Of a stretch of DNA of 27,784 nucleotides, positions 7,669 to 14,565 are shown in pieces (positions within the stretch are counted from its first letter, which is position 1; every line of letters begins with the position of its first letter). The DNA is from CAWGUU01 sp963825765 (GTDB lineage Bacteria > Actinomycetota > Acidimicrobiia > Acidimicrobiales > AC-14): positions 1-27,784 of the forward strand of contig CAWGUU010000027.1 in the NCBI GenBank assembly GCA_963825765.1, written 5' to 3'. The translations under genes and the position numbers were made by a program. The notes under the pieces are model-generated. The model searched no databases, was not told the DNA's origin, and worked only from the letters and a program-made list of their open reading frames with translations.

Positions 7669-8382
7669 ATGAGCCTGCTCGAGGTCAAGGACCTCCACGT
7701 CGCCTACGGGCGGATCGAGGCGGTCAAGGGCATCTCGTTCTCGGTGGAGGCGGGGAGCCTGGTGACCCTCATCGGCAGCAACGGGGCGGGAAAGACGACG
7801 ACGCTACGCACGCTGTCGGGTCTGCTGCGGCCCACCGAGGGCGAGGTGTGGTTCGACGGGGAGCGGATCGACACGCTGCCGGCCCACGACATCGTGGCCC
7901 GCGGCATGGCCCACGCACCCGAAGGACGCCGGATCTTCCCCCGCATGACCGTCCAGGAGAACCTCCAGCTCGGCGCCTTCATCCGCAAGGACACCGAGGC
8001 GGTGGCCACCGACATGGCCTCGGTGTTCGAGCGGTTCCCGGTGCTCGGCGAGCGGCGGGCCCAAGCCGCGGGCACGCTGTCGGGGGGTGAGCAGCAGATG
8101 CTGGCCATCGGGCGGGCCCTCATGTGCCGGCCCCGGCTGCTCATGCTCGACGAGCCGTCGATGGGCCTGTCGCCCATCCTCATGCGCCGGATCTTCGACG
8201 CCCTGGCCGAGCTCAAGGCCGCCGGCACCACCCTGCTGCTGGTGGAGCAGAACGCCGCCGCCGCCCTCGCCCTGGCCGACGAGGCCCACGTGCTGGAGAC
8301 CGGCCGCATCGTGCTGTCCGGCCCGGCGTCGGAGCTGGCCGGCAACGAGCAGGTCCGCAAGGCCTACCTCGGGGAGGACTGA
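7669..8382 (+). CDS. livF: Branched-chain amino acid/amide ABC transporter ATPase LivF
   Basis: A 237-aa ABC ATPase and the last gene of the operon. Walker A is GSNGAGKTT, followed by the LivF-typical GMAHAPEGRRIFPRMTVQENL. The signature is LSGGEQQMLAIGRALM, Walker B LLMLDEPSMGLSP, and the switch segment LLLVEQNAAAAL shows the LivF-specific glutamine-asparagine in place of a histidine. The length is the family norm. ATG 7669 has no strong ribosome site but follows livG by ten bases, so reinitiation is likely. It converges with hemQ across the palindrome at 8394-8440. Confidence 0.95.
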   Translation: MSLLEVKDLHVAYGRIEAVKGISFSVEAGSLVTLIGSNGAGKTTTLRTLSGLLRPTEGEVWFDGERIDTLPAHDIVARGMAHAPEGRRIFPRMTVQENLQLGAFIRKDTEAVATDMASVFERFPVLGERRAQAAGTLSGGEQQMLAIGRALMCRPRLLMLDEPSMGLSPILMRRIFDALAELKAAGTTLLLVEQNAAAALALADEAHVLETGRIVLSGPASELAGNEQVRKAYLGED

Positions 8383-8393
8383 CCACCCCAGCC

Positions 8394-8440
8394 AACTGGG
8401 GCGACTCAGCCGCGCCATACGCCGGTATGCCGCCCCAGTT
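8394..8440. terminator. Nested palindrome at the livF/hemQ convergent junction
   Basis: Perfect 10-bp outer arms AACTGGGGCG (8394-8403) and CGCCCCAGTT (8431-8440) enclose an inner hairpin CATAC-GCCG-GTATG (8416-8429). It is placed to act as a bidirectional terminator for livF and hemQ. The outer arms match those of the element at 2137-2187, also at a convergent junction. No T tract follows on either strand. Confidence 0.5.
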
Positions 8441-8457
8441 CGCTCGAGCCCGGCGGG

Positions 8458-9165
8458 TCAGGCGACGCCGACCTTGCCCAGCACGGTCTCGATCGGCGCC
8501 ACCAGGCCGGTGACGAAGGGGCCGAACTCGGCGTAGATGGCCGAGGCCTCGTCGAAGCGCATCTCGTGCACGCAGTCCTTGAGGGCGACAGGGTCGGCGG
8601 CGAAGAGGGTGACGGCCCACTCCCAGTCGTCGAGCCCGGTGGACCCGGTGATGAGCTGCAGCACCCGTCCGGCGTACCGGCGGCCCACCTGCCCGTGGCG
8701 GGCCATCAGTTTGAGACGGTCGTCGTAGGGCAGGGCGTACCAGTTGCCGGTGGTGTCGCGCCGCTTCGACATCGGGTAGAAGCACATGGCCGGCTTCCCC
8801 TCGGGGGGCAGCACCGGGTGCAGCCGGGCTTCGAGCCGATCCGCCGGCATGCCCTTGGCGTACTCGGACACCTCGGTCAGCGAGACGTAGGAGTCGGCCA
8901 GCCCCAACCCGGCGGCGGCCAGGTCGGCCTGCAGCTGCTGCAGCCGCCACAGGTCGGGCCCGAGGGCCATGAACCCCAGGTCGGCCTTGTGGCCGAGGAC
9001 GGCGAAGGCCACCACCTGGTGGTCGTCGGCCTGGGCCGACTTCACCGCCGCCACCACCGCCTCCCGGTCCACGGCGCCGGCCGGGGCCTTGCAGAACAGG
9101 TGGAGCACGCCCCATCCCGTGGACGGGACGATCGGGCTGGTGACAGGGGCGTCGGCGGAGGGCAC
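8458..9165 (-). CDS. hemQ: Coproheme decarboxylase HemQ (chlorite dismutase-like)
   Basis: A 235-aa cytosolic enzyme of the chlorite dismutase fold. In monoderm bacteria it performs the last step of coproporphyrin-dependent haem synthesis, oxidatively decarboxylating coprohaem to haem b. The catalytic tyrosine is in FYPMSKRR (Y130), the proximal haem-ligand histidine in LMARHGQVGRRY (H157). ITGSTGLDDWEW and HEMRFDEASAIYAEFGPF are family signatures. True chlorite dismutases carry a distal arginine and lack this tyrosine motif, so HemQ is favoured. The GTG at 9165 is chosen; TAGACT lies 6 bases upstream and there is no Shine-Dalgarno, which suggests a leaderless mRNA. No other haem gene lies nearby. 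Confidence 0.93.
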   Translation of the reverse strand: MPSADAPVTSPIVPSTGWGVLHLFCKAPAGAVDREAVVAAVKSAQADDHQVVAFAVLGHKADLGFMALGPDLWRLQQLQADLAAAGLGLADSYVSLTEVSEYAKGMPADRLEARLHPVLPPEGKPAMCFYPMSKRRDTTGNWYALPYDDRLKLMARHGQVGRRYAGRVLQLITGSTGLDDWEWAVTLFAADPVALKDCVHEMRFDEASAIYAEFGPFVTGLVAPIETVLGKVGVA

Positions 9166-9171
9166 AGGGCC

Positions 9172-9177
9172 AGTCTA
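9172..9177 (-). promoter_or_regulatory. Putative -10 box for leaderless hemQ
   Basis: TAGACT on the minus strand ends 6 bases before the GTG start at 9165. No ribosome site lies between. Confidence 0.45.
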
Positions 9178-9218
9178 CGAAGCGCTGCGCCGGACGCCCT
9201 GCCTTGGCCCGGACGCGA

Positions 9219-9248
9219 CGAAGGGGCTGGCCGGAGCCAGCCCCTTCG
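9219..9248 (-). terminator. groEL terminator, 13-bp stem with UNCG loop
   Basis: A perfect 13-bp inverted repeat (9219-9231 and 9236-9248) closes a four-base loop that reads TCCG on the minus strand, i.e. a stable UNCG-class tetraloop in RNA. It begins 39 bases after the groEL stop. No T tract follows, so it fits the hairpin-only terminators of high-GC actinobacteria. Confidence 0.7.
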
Positions 9249-9287
9249 GACGCAGGTCGTTACTGCCTTGTTGCCCAGAAGTGCGGC

Positions 9288-10913
9288 TTAGTAGTCCTCC
9301 ATCCCGCCGGGGTAGGCGTCGCCGCCACCACCGTTGCGGTCGGGCTTGTCGACGATGACTGCCTCGGTGGTGAGGAACAGGGCGGCGATCGAAGCGGCGT
9401 TCTGCAGTGCCGAACGGGTCACCTTGGCGGCGTCGATGACGCCGGCCTTGAACAGGTCCTCGTAGTCGCCGGTGGCGGCGTTGAGGCCGGTGGCACCGTC
9501 GAGGTTACGAACCCGCTCGACGACCACACCACCCTCCATGCCGGCGTTGACGGCGATCTGCTTGAGGGGCTCCTCCAGCGAGCGGGAGACGATCCGCACG
9601 CCGGTGGCCTCGTCGCCGATCATGTCGGCGGCCAGCTCGTTGACGCCCTTCTGGGCACGCAGCAGGGCCACGCCCCCACCGGGGACGACACCCTCCTCGA
9701 CGGCGGCCTTGGTGGTGCTGACCGCGTCCTCGATCCGGTGCTTCTTCTCCTTGAGCTCGACCTCGGTGGCGGCGCCGACCTTGATGATCGCCACACCACC
9801 GGACAGCTTGGCCAGGCGCTCCTGGATCTTCTCGGCGTCGTAGTCGGAGTCGGTGGTGTCCAGCTCGGCCCGCAGCTGGTTGATCCGGCCCTTGATGTCG
9901 CCCTCGGAACCGGCGCCTTCGACGAGAGTGAGCTCGTCCTTGGTGACCGTGACGATGCGGGCCCGGCCCAGCATGTCGAGGGTGACGTTCTCCAGCTTGA
10001 GACCGACGTCCTCGGAGATGACCTGGCCGCCGGTGAGGATGGCGAGGTCCTGGAGCATGGCCTTGCGGCGCTCGCCGAAGCCGGGAGCCTTGACGGCGAC
10101 CGACTTGAACGTGCCCCGGATCTTGTTGACGACCAGGGTGGCGAGGGCCTCACCCTCGACGTCCTCGGCGATGATGACCAGCGCCTTTGCCGTCTGCATG
10201 ACCTTCTCGAGGATCGGCAGCATGTCGCGCACGGCCGAGATCTTGCCGGCGTAGAGCAGGATGTAGGGCTCGTCGAGGACCGCTTCCATCCGCTCGGGGT
10301 CGGTGACGAAGTAGGGCGAGATGTAGCCCTTGTCGAGGCGCATGCCCTCGACCAGCTCCAGCTCCATGCCGAAGGTCTGCGACTCCTCGACGGTGATGAC
10401 GCCGTCCTTGCCCACCTTGTCGATGGCCTCGGAGATGGTGTCGCCGATCTCGCGGTCGGCCGCGGAGATGGACGCCACCTGGGCGACCTGCTCCTTGGAC
10501 TCGACCTCGACGGAGATGTCCTTGATGCCCTCGACGGCGCGGATGACGGCGGCCTCGATGCCCTTCTTCAGCGACATGGGGTTGGCGCCGGCGGCCACGT
10601 TGCGCAGGCCTTCGTGGACCATGGCCCAGGCCAGGACGGTGGCGGTGGTGGTGCCGTCACCAGCCACGTCGTCGGTCTTCTTGGCGACTTCCTTGACCAG
10701 CTCGGCGCCGATGCGCTCGTAGGGGTCCTCGAGCTCGATCTCCTTGGCGATGGACACGCCGTCGTTGGTGATCGTGGGGGCGCCCCACTTCTTGTCGAGG
10801 ACGACGTTGCGCCCCTTCGGGCCGAGGGTGACGCGTACTGCGTCAGCGAGCTGGTTCATGCCGTTCTCGAGGGCCCTTCGGGCGTGCTCGTCGAACGCGA
10901 TCATCTTGGACAT
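9288..10913 (-). CDS. groEL: Chaperonin GroEL (60 kDa), without adjacent groES
   Basis: A 541-aa chaperonin subunit forming the double-ring folding chamber in the cytosol. It has the family hallmarks: ARRALENGMNQLADAVRVTLGPKGRNVVLDKKWG at the start, the ATPase motif GDGTTTATVLA (near residues 85-95), and GGGVALLRA in the equatorial domain. The C-terminus is short, ending GGDAYPGGMEDY instead of a long GGM repeat or a histidine-rich tail. ATG 10913 has a strong Shine-Dalgarno GGAGGAG 9 bases upstream. A perfect CIRCE operator lies in the leader, so HrcA repression and heat induction are expected. No groES is adjacent, which fits the common actinobacterial pattern of a second, solo groEL; a groES-linked copy elsewhere is expected but not seen here. 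Confidence 0.97.
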   Translation of the reverse strand: MSKMIAFDEHARRALENGMNQLADAVRVTLGPKGRNVVLDKKWGAPTITNDGVSIAKEIELEDPYERIGAELVKEVAKKTDDVAGDGTTTATVLAWAMVHEGLRNVAAGANPMSLKKGIEAAVIRAVEGIKDISVEVESKEQVAQVASISAADREIGDTISEAIDKVGKDGVITVEESQTFGMELELVEGMRLDKGYISPYFVTDPERMEAVLDEPYILLYAGKISAVRDMLPILEKVMQTAKALVIIAEDVEGEALATLVVNKIRGTFKSVAVKAPGFGERRKAMLQDLAILTGGQVISEDVGLKLENVTLDMLGRARIVTVTKDELTLVEGAGSEGDIKGRINQLRAELDTTDSDYDAEKIQERLAKLSGGVAIIKVGAATEVELKEKKHRIEDAVSTTKAAVEEGVVPGGGVALLRAQKGVNELAADMIGDEATGVRIVSRSLEEPLKQIAVNAGMEGGVVVERVRNLDGATGLNAATGDYEDLFKAGVIDAAKVTRSALQNAASIAALFLTTEAVIVDKPDRNGGGGDAYPGGMEDY

Positions 10914-10938
10914 ACGCGTGTGCTCCTCCGTGGATCCG

Positions 10939-10965
10939 TTAGCACTCTCTGCCTGTGAGTGCTAA
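10939..10965 (-). promoter_or_regulatory. CIRCE operator (HrcA binding site) of groEL
   Basis: Perfect consensus: TTAGCACTC (10939-10947), a nine-base spacer, and GAGTGCTAA (10957-10965). It lies 26 bases upstream of the groEL start and just before its Shine-Dalgarno, placing it in the 5' leader or at the promoter. CIRCE is the operator of the heat-shock repressor HrcA. Confidence 0.95.
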
Positions 10966-11065
10966 CAGCAAACCACGGAGAGGGCCCCTTTGGCAAACAG
11001 GGGGGCAGAGTGCCAGCCGCCGGCAGCCCGTGTGTCAGCCGCTCAGCCTCCCGCTATGTCCCTGG

Positions 11066-11338
11066 TCAGCCTCCGGCGACGGCGGGAATGATCGAAACCG
11101 TCTGGCCGTCGGTGACGGCGGTGTCGAGGCCCTTCAGGAAGCGGACGTCCTCCTCGGCCACGAACACGTTGACGAACCGGCGCAGCTGGCCGCCCTCGTC
11201 GAACAGGCGGGCCTGGAACCCGGGGTGGGCGACCTCCAGGCCGGCCAGGACCTCGGCGACGGTGCCCCCGTCCACGCTGACCTCGGCCGACCCCCCGGAG
11301 AGGGTGCGGAGCTGGGTGGGGATCCGAACGGTGGCCAT
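11066..11338 (-). CDS. cysO: CysO/MoaD/ThiS-family ubiquitin-like sulfur carrier
   Basis: A 90-aa ubiquitin-fold protein ending in the di-glycine tail AVAGG, which an E1-like enzyme would turn into a thiocarboxylate sulfur donor. The C-terminal half (RFVNVFVAEEDVRF...TVSIIPAVAGG) closely resembles Mycobacterium tuberculosis CysO as I recall it, more than molybdopterin-synthase MoaD. In Mycobacterium CysO gives its sulfur to CysM to make cysteine. Here its upstream partner is a threonine-synthase-like enzyme. The ATG at 11338 shares its A with that gene's TGA stop (TGATG), a strong sign of translational coupling and matched levels. Which acceptor it serves is not decided by the sequence. Confidence 0.85.
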   Translation of the reverse strand: MATVRIPTQLRTLSGGSAEVSVDGGTVAEVLAGLEVAHPGFQARLFDEGGQLRRFVNVFVAEEDVRFLKGLDTAVTDGQTVSIIPAVAGG

Positions 11339-12582
11339 CAGCCATCCTCTCCGTGGGCTCCCATGGCGTCGGCGAACGCGGCCATGGTGGGGGCGATGGT
11401 GGCGGTGGGCGAGACGCGGGGTGCGACCGCCTCGAGGGTCTTGAGCCCGCCGCCGGTGATGTAGGCGACGACCCGCTCGTCGGGCCGGATGACGCCCGAG
11501 GCGGCCAGGCGGGACAAGGTGGCGACGGTGACGCCGCCCGCCGTCTCGGCGAAGATCCCCTCGGTGCGGGCCAGCAGGAGGATGGCGTCCACGATCTCGG
11601 TGTCGCTCACCGCCTCCAGCGCCCCGCCGCTCGACCGCACCTCTTCAAGGGCGTAGAAGCCGTCGGCCGGGTTGCCGATGGCCAGCGACTTGGCGATGGT
11701 CTTGGGCTTCACCGGGCGGATGTAGTCGTGGTGCTCCAGGAAGGCGGTGGCCACCGGCGAGCAGCCCTCGGCCTGGGCCCCGGAGATCCGCACGTGGGGC
11801 TCCTCGTCGAGGAGTCCCACCTTCCACAGCTCCTTGAAGCCCTTGGCGATCTTGGTCAGCTGCGACCCCGAGGCGACGGGGACGACGACGTGGTCGGGCG
11901 CCTCCCACCCGAGCTGTTCGGCGGTCTCGAAAGCGAGAGTCTTGGAACCCTCGGCGTAGTACGTGCGCAGGTTGACGTTGACGAACGCCCACGTCGGCCG
12001 GTCCGACGCCAGCTCCGCACACAGCCGGTTGACGTCGTCGTAGCTGCCGTCGACGGCGATCAGGTTGGGCCCATAGACGGCGGTGGTGACGACCTTGCCG
12101 GCCTCCAGGTCGGAGGGGATGAACACGAAGTGGCGCATACCGGCCCGGGCGGCGTGGGCGGCGACCGAGTTGGCCAGGTTGCCGGTGGAGGCACAGGCCG
12201 CCACCTTGAACCCCATGGCCCGGGCCCGGGCCAGGGCCACCGCCACGACCCGGTCCTTGAAGGACCCGGTGGGGTTCAGGGTGTCGTTCTTCAGCCACAG
12301 CTCGCCCAGGCCGAGCTGGGCGGCCAGCCGATCGGCGCGGACCAGCGGGGTGAACCCGGCGCCCAGGTCGACGGCACCGTCGTTCACCGCCGGCAGAAGG
12401 TTGGCGTACCGCCAGATCGACGACGGTCCCGACGCGATCGACTCGCGGCTGGTGGCCGCGGCGATGGCGTCGTAGTCGTAGGTGACCTCGAGCGGACCGA
12501 AGCACCAGTCGCACACGTGCAGCGCCTCCGCCGGGAAGGCGCGTCCACACTCACGACATCGGAGACCCTCGACGAAGGACAT
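11338..12582 (-). CDS. thrC: Threonine synthase-like PLP enzyme with zinc ribbon
   Basis: A 414-aa fold-type II PLP enzyme. It begins with a zinc-ribbon of two Cys-x2-Cys pairs (C9, C12, C24, C27). The PLP lysine is in NPTGSFKDR (K109), and ASTGNLANSVAAHAARAG is the substrate/cofactor loop of threonine synthases. Threonine synthase converts O-phosphohomoserine to threonine. The ATG at 12582 is chosen because GGGAGAG lies 3 bases upstream of it; a TTG four codons earlier overlaps that ribosome site. The gene overlaps the CysO-like carrier by one base, so a sulfur-transfer role (cysteine or homocysteine formation) is an alternative to, or an addition to, threonine synthesis. A similar zinc-ribbon enzyme/carrier/groEL order occurs in Streptomyces as I recall it. 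Confidence 0.85.
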   Translation of the reverse strand: MSFVEGLRCRECGRAFPAEALHVCDWCFGPLEVTYDYDAIAAATSRESIASGPSSIWRYANLLPAVNDGAVDLGAGFTPLVRADRLAAQLGLGELWLKNDTLNPTGSFKDRVVAVALARARAMGFKVAACASTGNLANSVAAHAARAGMRHFVFIPSDLEAGKVVTTAVYGPNLIAVDGSYDDVNRLCAELASDRPTWAFVNVNLRTYYAEGSKTLAFETAEQLGWEAPDHVVVPVASGSQLTKIAKGFKELWKVGLLDEEPHVRISGAQAEGCSPVATAFLEHHDYIRPVKPKTIAKSLAIGNPADGFYALEEVRSSGGALEAVSDTEIVDAILLLARTEGIFAETAGGVTVATLSRLAASGVIRPDERVVAYITGGGLKTLEAVAPRVSPTATIAPTMAAFADAMGAHGEDG

Positions 12583-12726
12583 GATCTCTCCCAATCATCG
12601 TTCCGGGCTGTGGCACCTGGCTCTCCTCAGGATGGTTCCTGGGGTTCGCTGGTTGTCGCGGTTTCGTCGGGCCCGGTCCCTCGACCGCTCTGGATGAATT
12701 GCGATCATCATAGGTGAGGCGGGAAC

Positions 12727-13587
12727 ATGCCGCGCGTGCCCCCCGAGCCGACTCTGCGGGTATCGGTGTGCATGCCGGCGCGGAACGAGGAAGCGACGGT
12801 CGGGGCCATCGTGTCCTCGATCATCGAGGAGCTGGTCGAGCGCCACCACGTTGTCGACGAGGTCGTCGTCATCGACGACGGGTCGACCGACGCCACCGCG
12901 GCGGCGGCCGCGGCCGCCGGGGCGATCGTGGCGTCGGCGGCGTCGGTGCTCCCCGAGTGCGGCCCCGGGACGGGCAAGGGGGAGGCCCTCTGGAAGTCGC
13001 TGTACATGGCGACGGGCGACGTCCTGGTGTTCTGCGACGCCGATCTGACCGACTTCGACCCCGCCTTCATCACCGGTCTCCTCGGGCCGCTCATGCTCGA
13101 ACCGTTCACCGGCAGGCCGGGTATCGGATTCGTGAAGGGCCACTACGACCGCCCGGTCGGCGGCGGGCGGGTGACGGAGCTGATGGCCCGCCCGGCGCTC
13201 GGCCTGTTCTTCCCCGAGCTGCTGCGCATCCGCCAGCCCCTCGGCGGCGAGTTCGCGGCGCGGCGAGAGGTGCTCGAGGTGGTGCCGTTCGTGCAGGGCT
13301 ACGGCGTCGACCTGGGCCTGCTGATCGACGTGGCCGCCCGCTTCGGGCCCGACTCCATCGCCCAGATCGACCTCGGCACCCGGACCCACCGCAACCGCAG
13401 CCTCGACGAGCTGGGACACCAGGCGACGGCGGTGCTGCGCGTCGCCCTCCGTCGGGCCGGCGTGCCCGACCGCCCGGGATGGGGCGAGGGCGACGTGACC
13501 GAGCGCCCGGCGATGGTGGAGGTGGAGTCCTACCGGGCGAGGCGGGCGGCGACGATCGCCTCCACGCAGTCGACCGTGGCCCCGTAG
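12727..13587 (+). CDS. gpgS: Glucosyl-3-phosphoglycerate synthase (GT81)
   Basis: A 286-aa GT-A glycosyltransferase. It would transfer glucose from a nucleotide sugar to 3-phosphoglycerate, the first step to glucosylglycerate (a compatible solute) and, in mycobacteria, to methylglucose lipopolysaccharide. Visible motifs are VCMPARNEEATVG for nucleotide binding, VVVIDDGSTD, GKGEALWKSL, the metal-binding DAD (D104-D106), and the GpgS-specific FVKGHYDRPVGGGRVTELMARP. QPLGGEFAARREVLE and GYGVDLGLLID follow. It is somewhat shorter than mycobacterial GpgS (about 324 aa), the missing part being mostly N-terminal. No GpgP phosphatase of the histidine-phosphatase type is adjacent. Its last 58 bases overlap the convergent glycerate kinase. 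ATG 12727 is preceded only by a weak GGCGGG. Confidence 0.9.
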   Translation: MPRVPPEPTLRVSVCMPARNEEATVGAIVSSIIEELVERHHVVDEVVVIDDGSTDATAAAAAAAGAIVASAASVLPECGPGTGKGEALWKSLYMATGDVLVFCDADLTDFDPAFITGLLGPLMLEPFTGRPGIGFVKGHYDRPVGGGRVTELMARPALGLFFPELLRIRQPLGGEFAARREVLEVVPFVQGYGVDLGLLIDVAARFGPDSIAQIDLGTRTHRNRSLDELGHQATAVLRVALRRAGVPDRPGWGEGDVTERPAMVEVESYRARRAATIASTQSTVAP

Positions 13588-14549
13588 GCGGCGTCGACGC
13601 CGAACCGCTCGACCAGGGACACCAGCTCGACGTCACCCGGCATGTCCGGCAGCCCGTGGTGGTCGACGTCGCCGGCCACGACCAGCACCGGCGCGCCTTG
13701 CGCTGCGGCCAGGGCCAACACGCCGCCGGCGGCCTTGCCGTCGAATGAGCCGGCGTCGAACAGGCCCTCGCCGGTGACGACGAGGTCTGCGCCTGCGATC
13801 CGCTCGGCCAGGCCCAATGTCTCCGCCACGACGTCGAAGCCGGGCACCAGGGCCGCGCCGGCCGCGGCCAGCCCCCCGGCCAGGCCCCCGGCGGCACCCG
13901 CGCCGGGGAGGTCGCGCACGTCCACGCCGTAGTCCTGCACGTAGATCTCGGCCAGCCGCTCCAGCCGCCGTCGCAGGAGCGAGACCTGGGCCGGCGTGGC
14001 CCCCTTCTGGGGACCGAAGCCCTCGGCGGCGTCGACGAACAGGGTGGTCACGTCGCAGGCCACCACCACCTCGATGGCCCGCCCCAAACCCGGCCGGCGG
14101 TCCGGCCGGAGGGCGCTCAGGGCACCCAGACCGCCGTCGGTGGAGGCCGATCCGCCCACGCCGACGATCACCCGCACGGCGCCGGCGTCGATGGCGGCGC
14201 CGATCAGCTCGCCCGTGCCGTAGGTCGACGCCCGGAGCGGGTCGTTGCCATCGGGCCCGCCGGCGAGCAACAGCCCCGACGCCCGGGCCATCTCGACGAC
14301 CGCGGTGCCGTCGGCCTGCATGCGCCACTCGGCGGCGACAGGGTCGCCGAGCGGGCCCCGGACGGTGGTGCGGCGCACGGCCCCGCCCAGCGCCTCCAGG
14401 GTGCCCTCTCCGCCGTCGGCCACGGGCGCGGCGTCGCAAGCCCAGCCGGCCGCCACCGCCGCCCGCTCGATTCCAGCCGCCACCTCGGCCGCGGTCGCCG
14501 TCCCGCGGTACTTGTCGGGCGCGGCGACCAGTCGGAGGGGAGGGGTCAC
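13530..14549 (-). CDS. Glycerate kinase, GarK/GlxK family
   Basis: A 339-aa kinase phosphorylating D-glycerate, in this family usually at the 2-position to give 2-phosphoglycerate. Signatures are APDKYRGTATAAEVAAGI at the start, PVADGGEGTLEALGG, GVGGSASTDGG (phosphate-binding loop), GPQKGATPAQV and GAGAAGGLAGGLAA. It could return glycerate released by glucosylglycerate breakdown to the phosphoglycerate pool used by gpgS; this is an inference from context. GTG 14549 is chosen because the homology starts at once and CACGAT lies 6 bases upstream; an ATG at 14567 would overlap the divergent start of otsA. The 3' end overlaps gpgS by 58 bases on the opposite strand. Confidence 0.9.
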   Translation of the reverse strand: MTPPLRLVAAPDKYRGTATAAEVAAGIERAAVAAGWACDAAPVADGGEGTLEALGGAVRRTTVRGPLGDPVAAEWRMQADGTAVVEMARASGLLLAGGPDGNDPLRASTYGTGELIGAAIDAGAVRVIVGVGGSASTDGGLGALSALRPDRRPGLGRAIEVVVACDVTTLFVDAAEGFGPQKGATPAQVSLLRRRLERLAEIYVQDYGVDVRDLPGAGAAGGLAGGLAAAGAALVPGFDVVAETLGLAERIAGADLVVTGEGLFDAGSFDGKAAGGVLALAAAQGAPVLVVAGDVDHHGLPDMPGDVELVSLVERFGVDAAYGATVDCVEAIVAARLAR

Positions 14550-14565
14550 CGGGTTATCGTGGCCC
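14550..14565. promoter_or_regulatory. Minimal divergent promoter region of glycerate kinase and otsA
   Basis: Only 16 bases separate the two divergent starts. On the plus strand TATCGT (14555-14560) ends 5 bases before ATG 14566. On the minus strand CACGAT (14561-14556) ends 6 bases before GTG 14549. Neither gene has a Shine-Dalgarno, so both mRNAs could be leaderless from overlapping -10 boxes. The same geometry recurs at 16797-16814. Confidence 0.4.

Noticed and set aside
9204..10958. A very long open frame on the plus strand opposite groEL, and similar long antisense frames opposite livHM, radA and otsA.
   Set aside because: They mirror the third-position GC bias of real genes on the other strand, have low-complexity Gly/Asp/Arg/His-rich translations and no recognisable domain.
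10966..11065. Hairpins and a promoter in the gap between the CysO-like gene and the groEL CIRCE.
   Set aside because: Only 5-bp pairings and no convincing -35/-10 pair were found; a groEL promoter must be near but I cannot place it.
12595..12711. A 38-codon upstream frame before thrC, starting ATGATG and ending next to the thrC ribosome site, considered as a leader peptide.
   Set aside because: A TATGAT box (12712-12707) overlaps its start, so a transcript from there would begin after the start codons. The peptide has no run of Thr or Ile codons, and I see no competing hairpins.
12727..13587. Generic family 2 glycosyltransferase or dolichol-phosphate mannose synthase.
   Set aside because: The motifs FVKGHYDRP, GGGRVTELMARP and GKGEALWKSL are specific to glucosyl-3-phosphoglycerate synthase.
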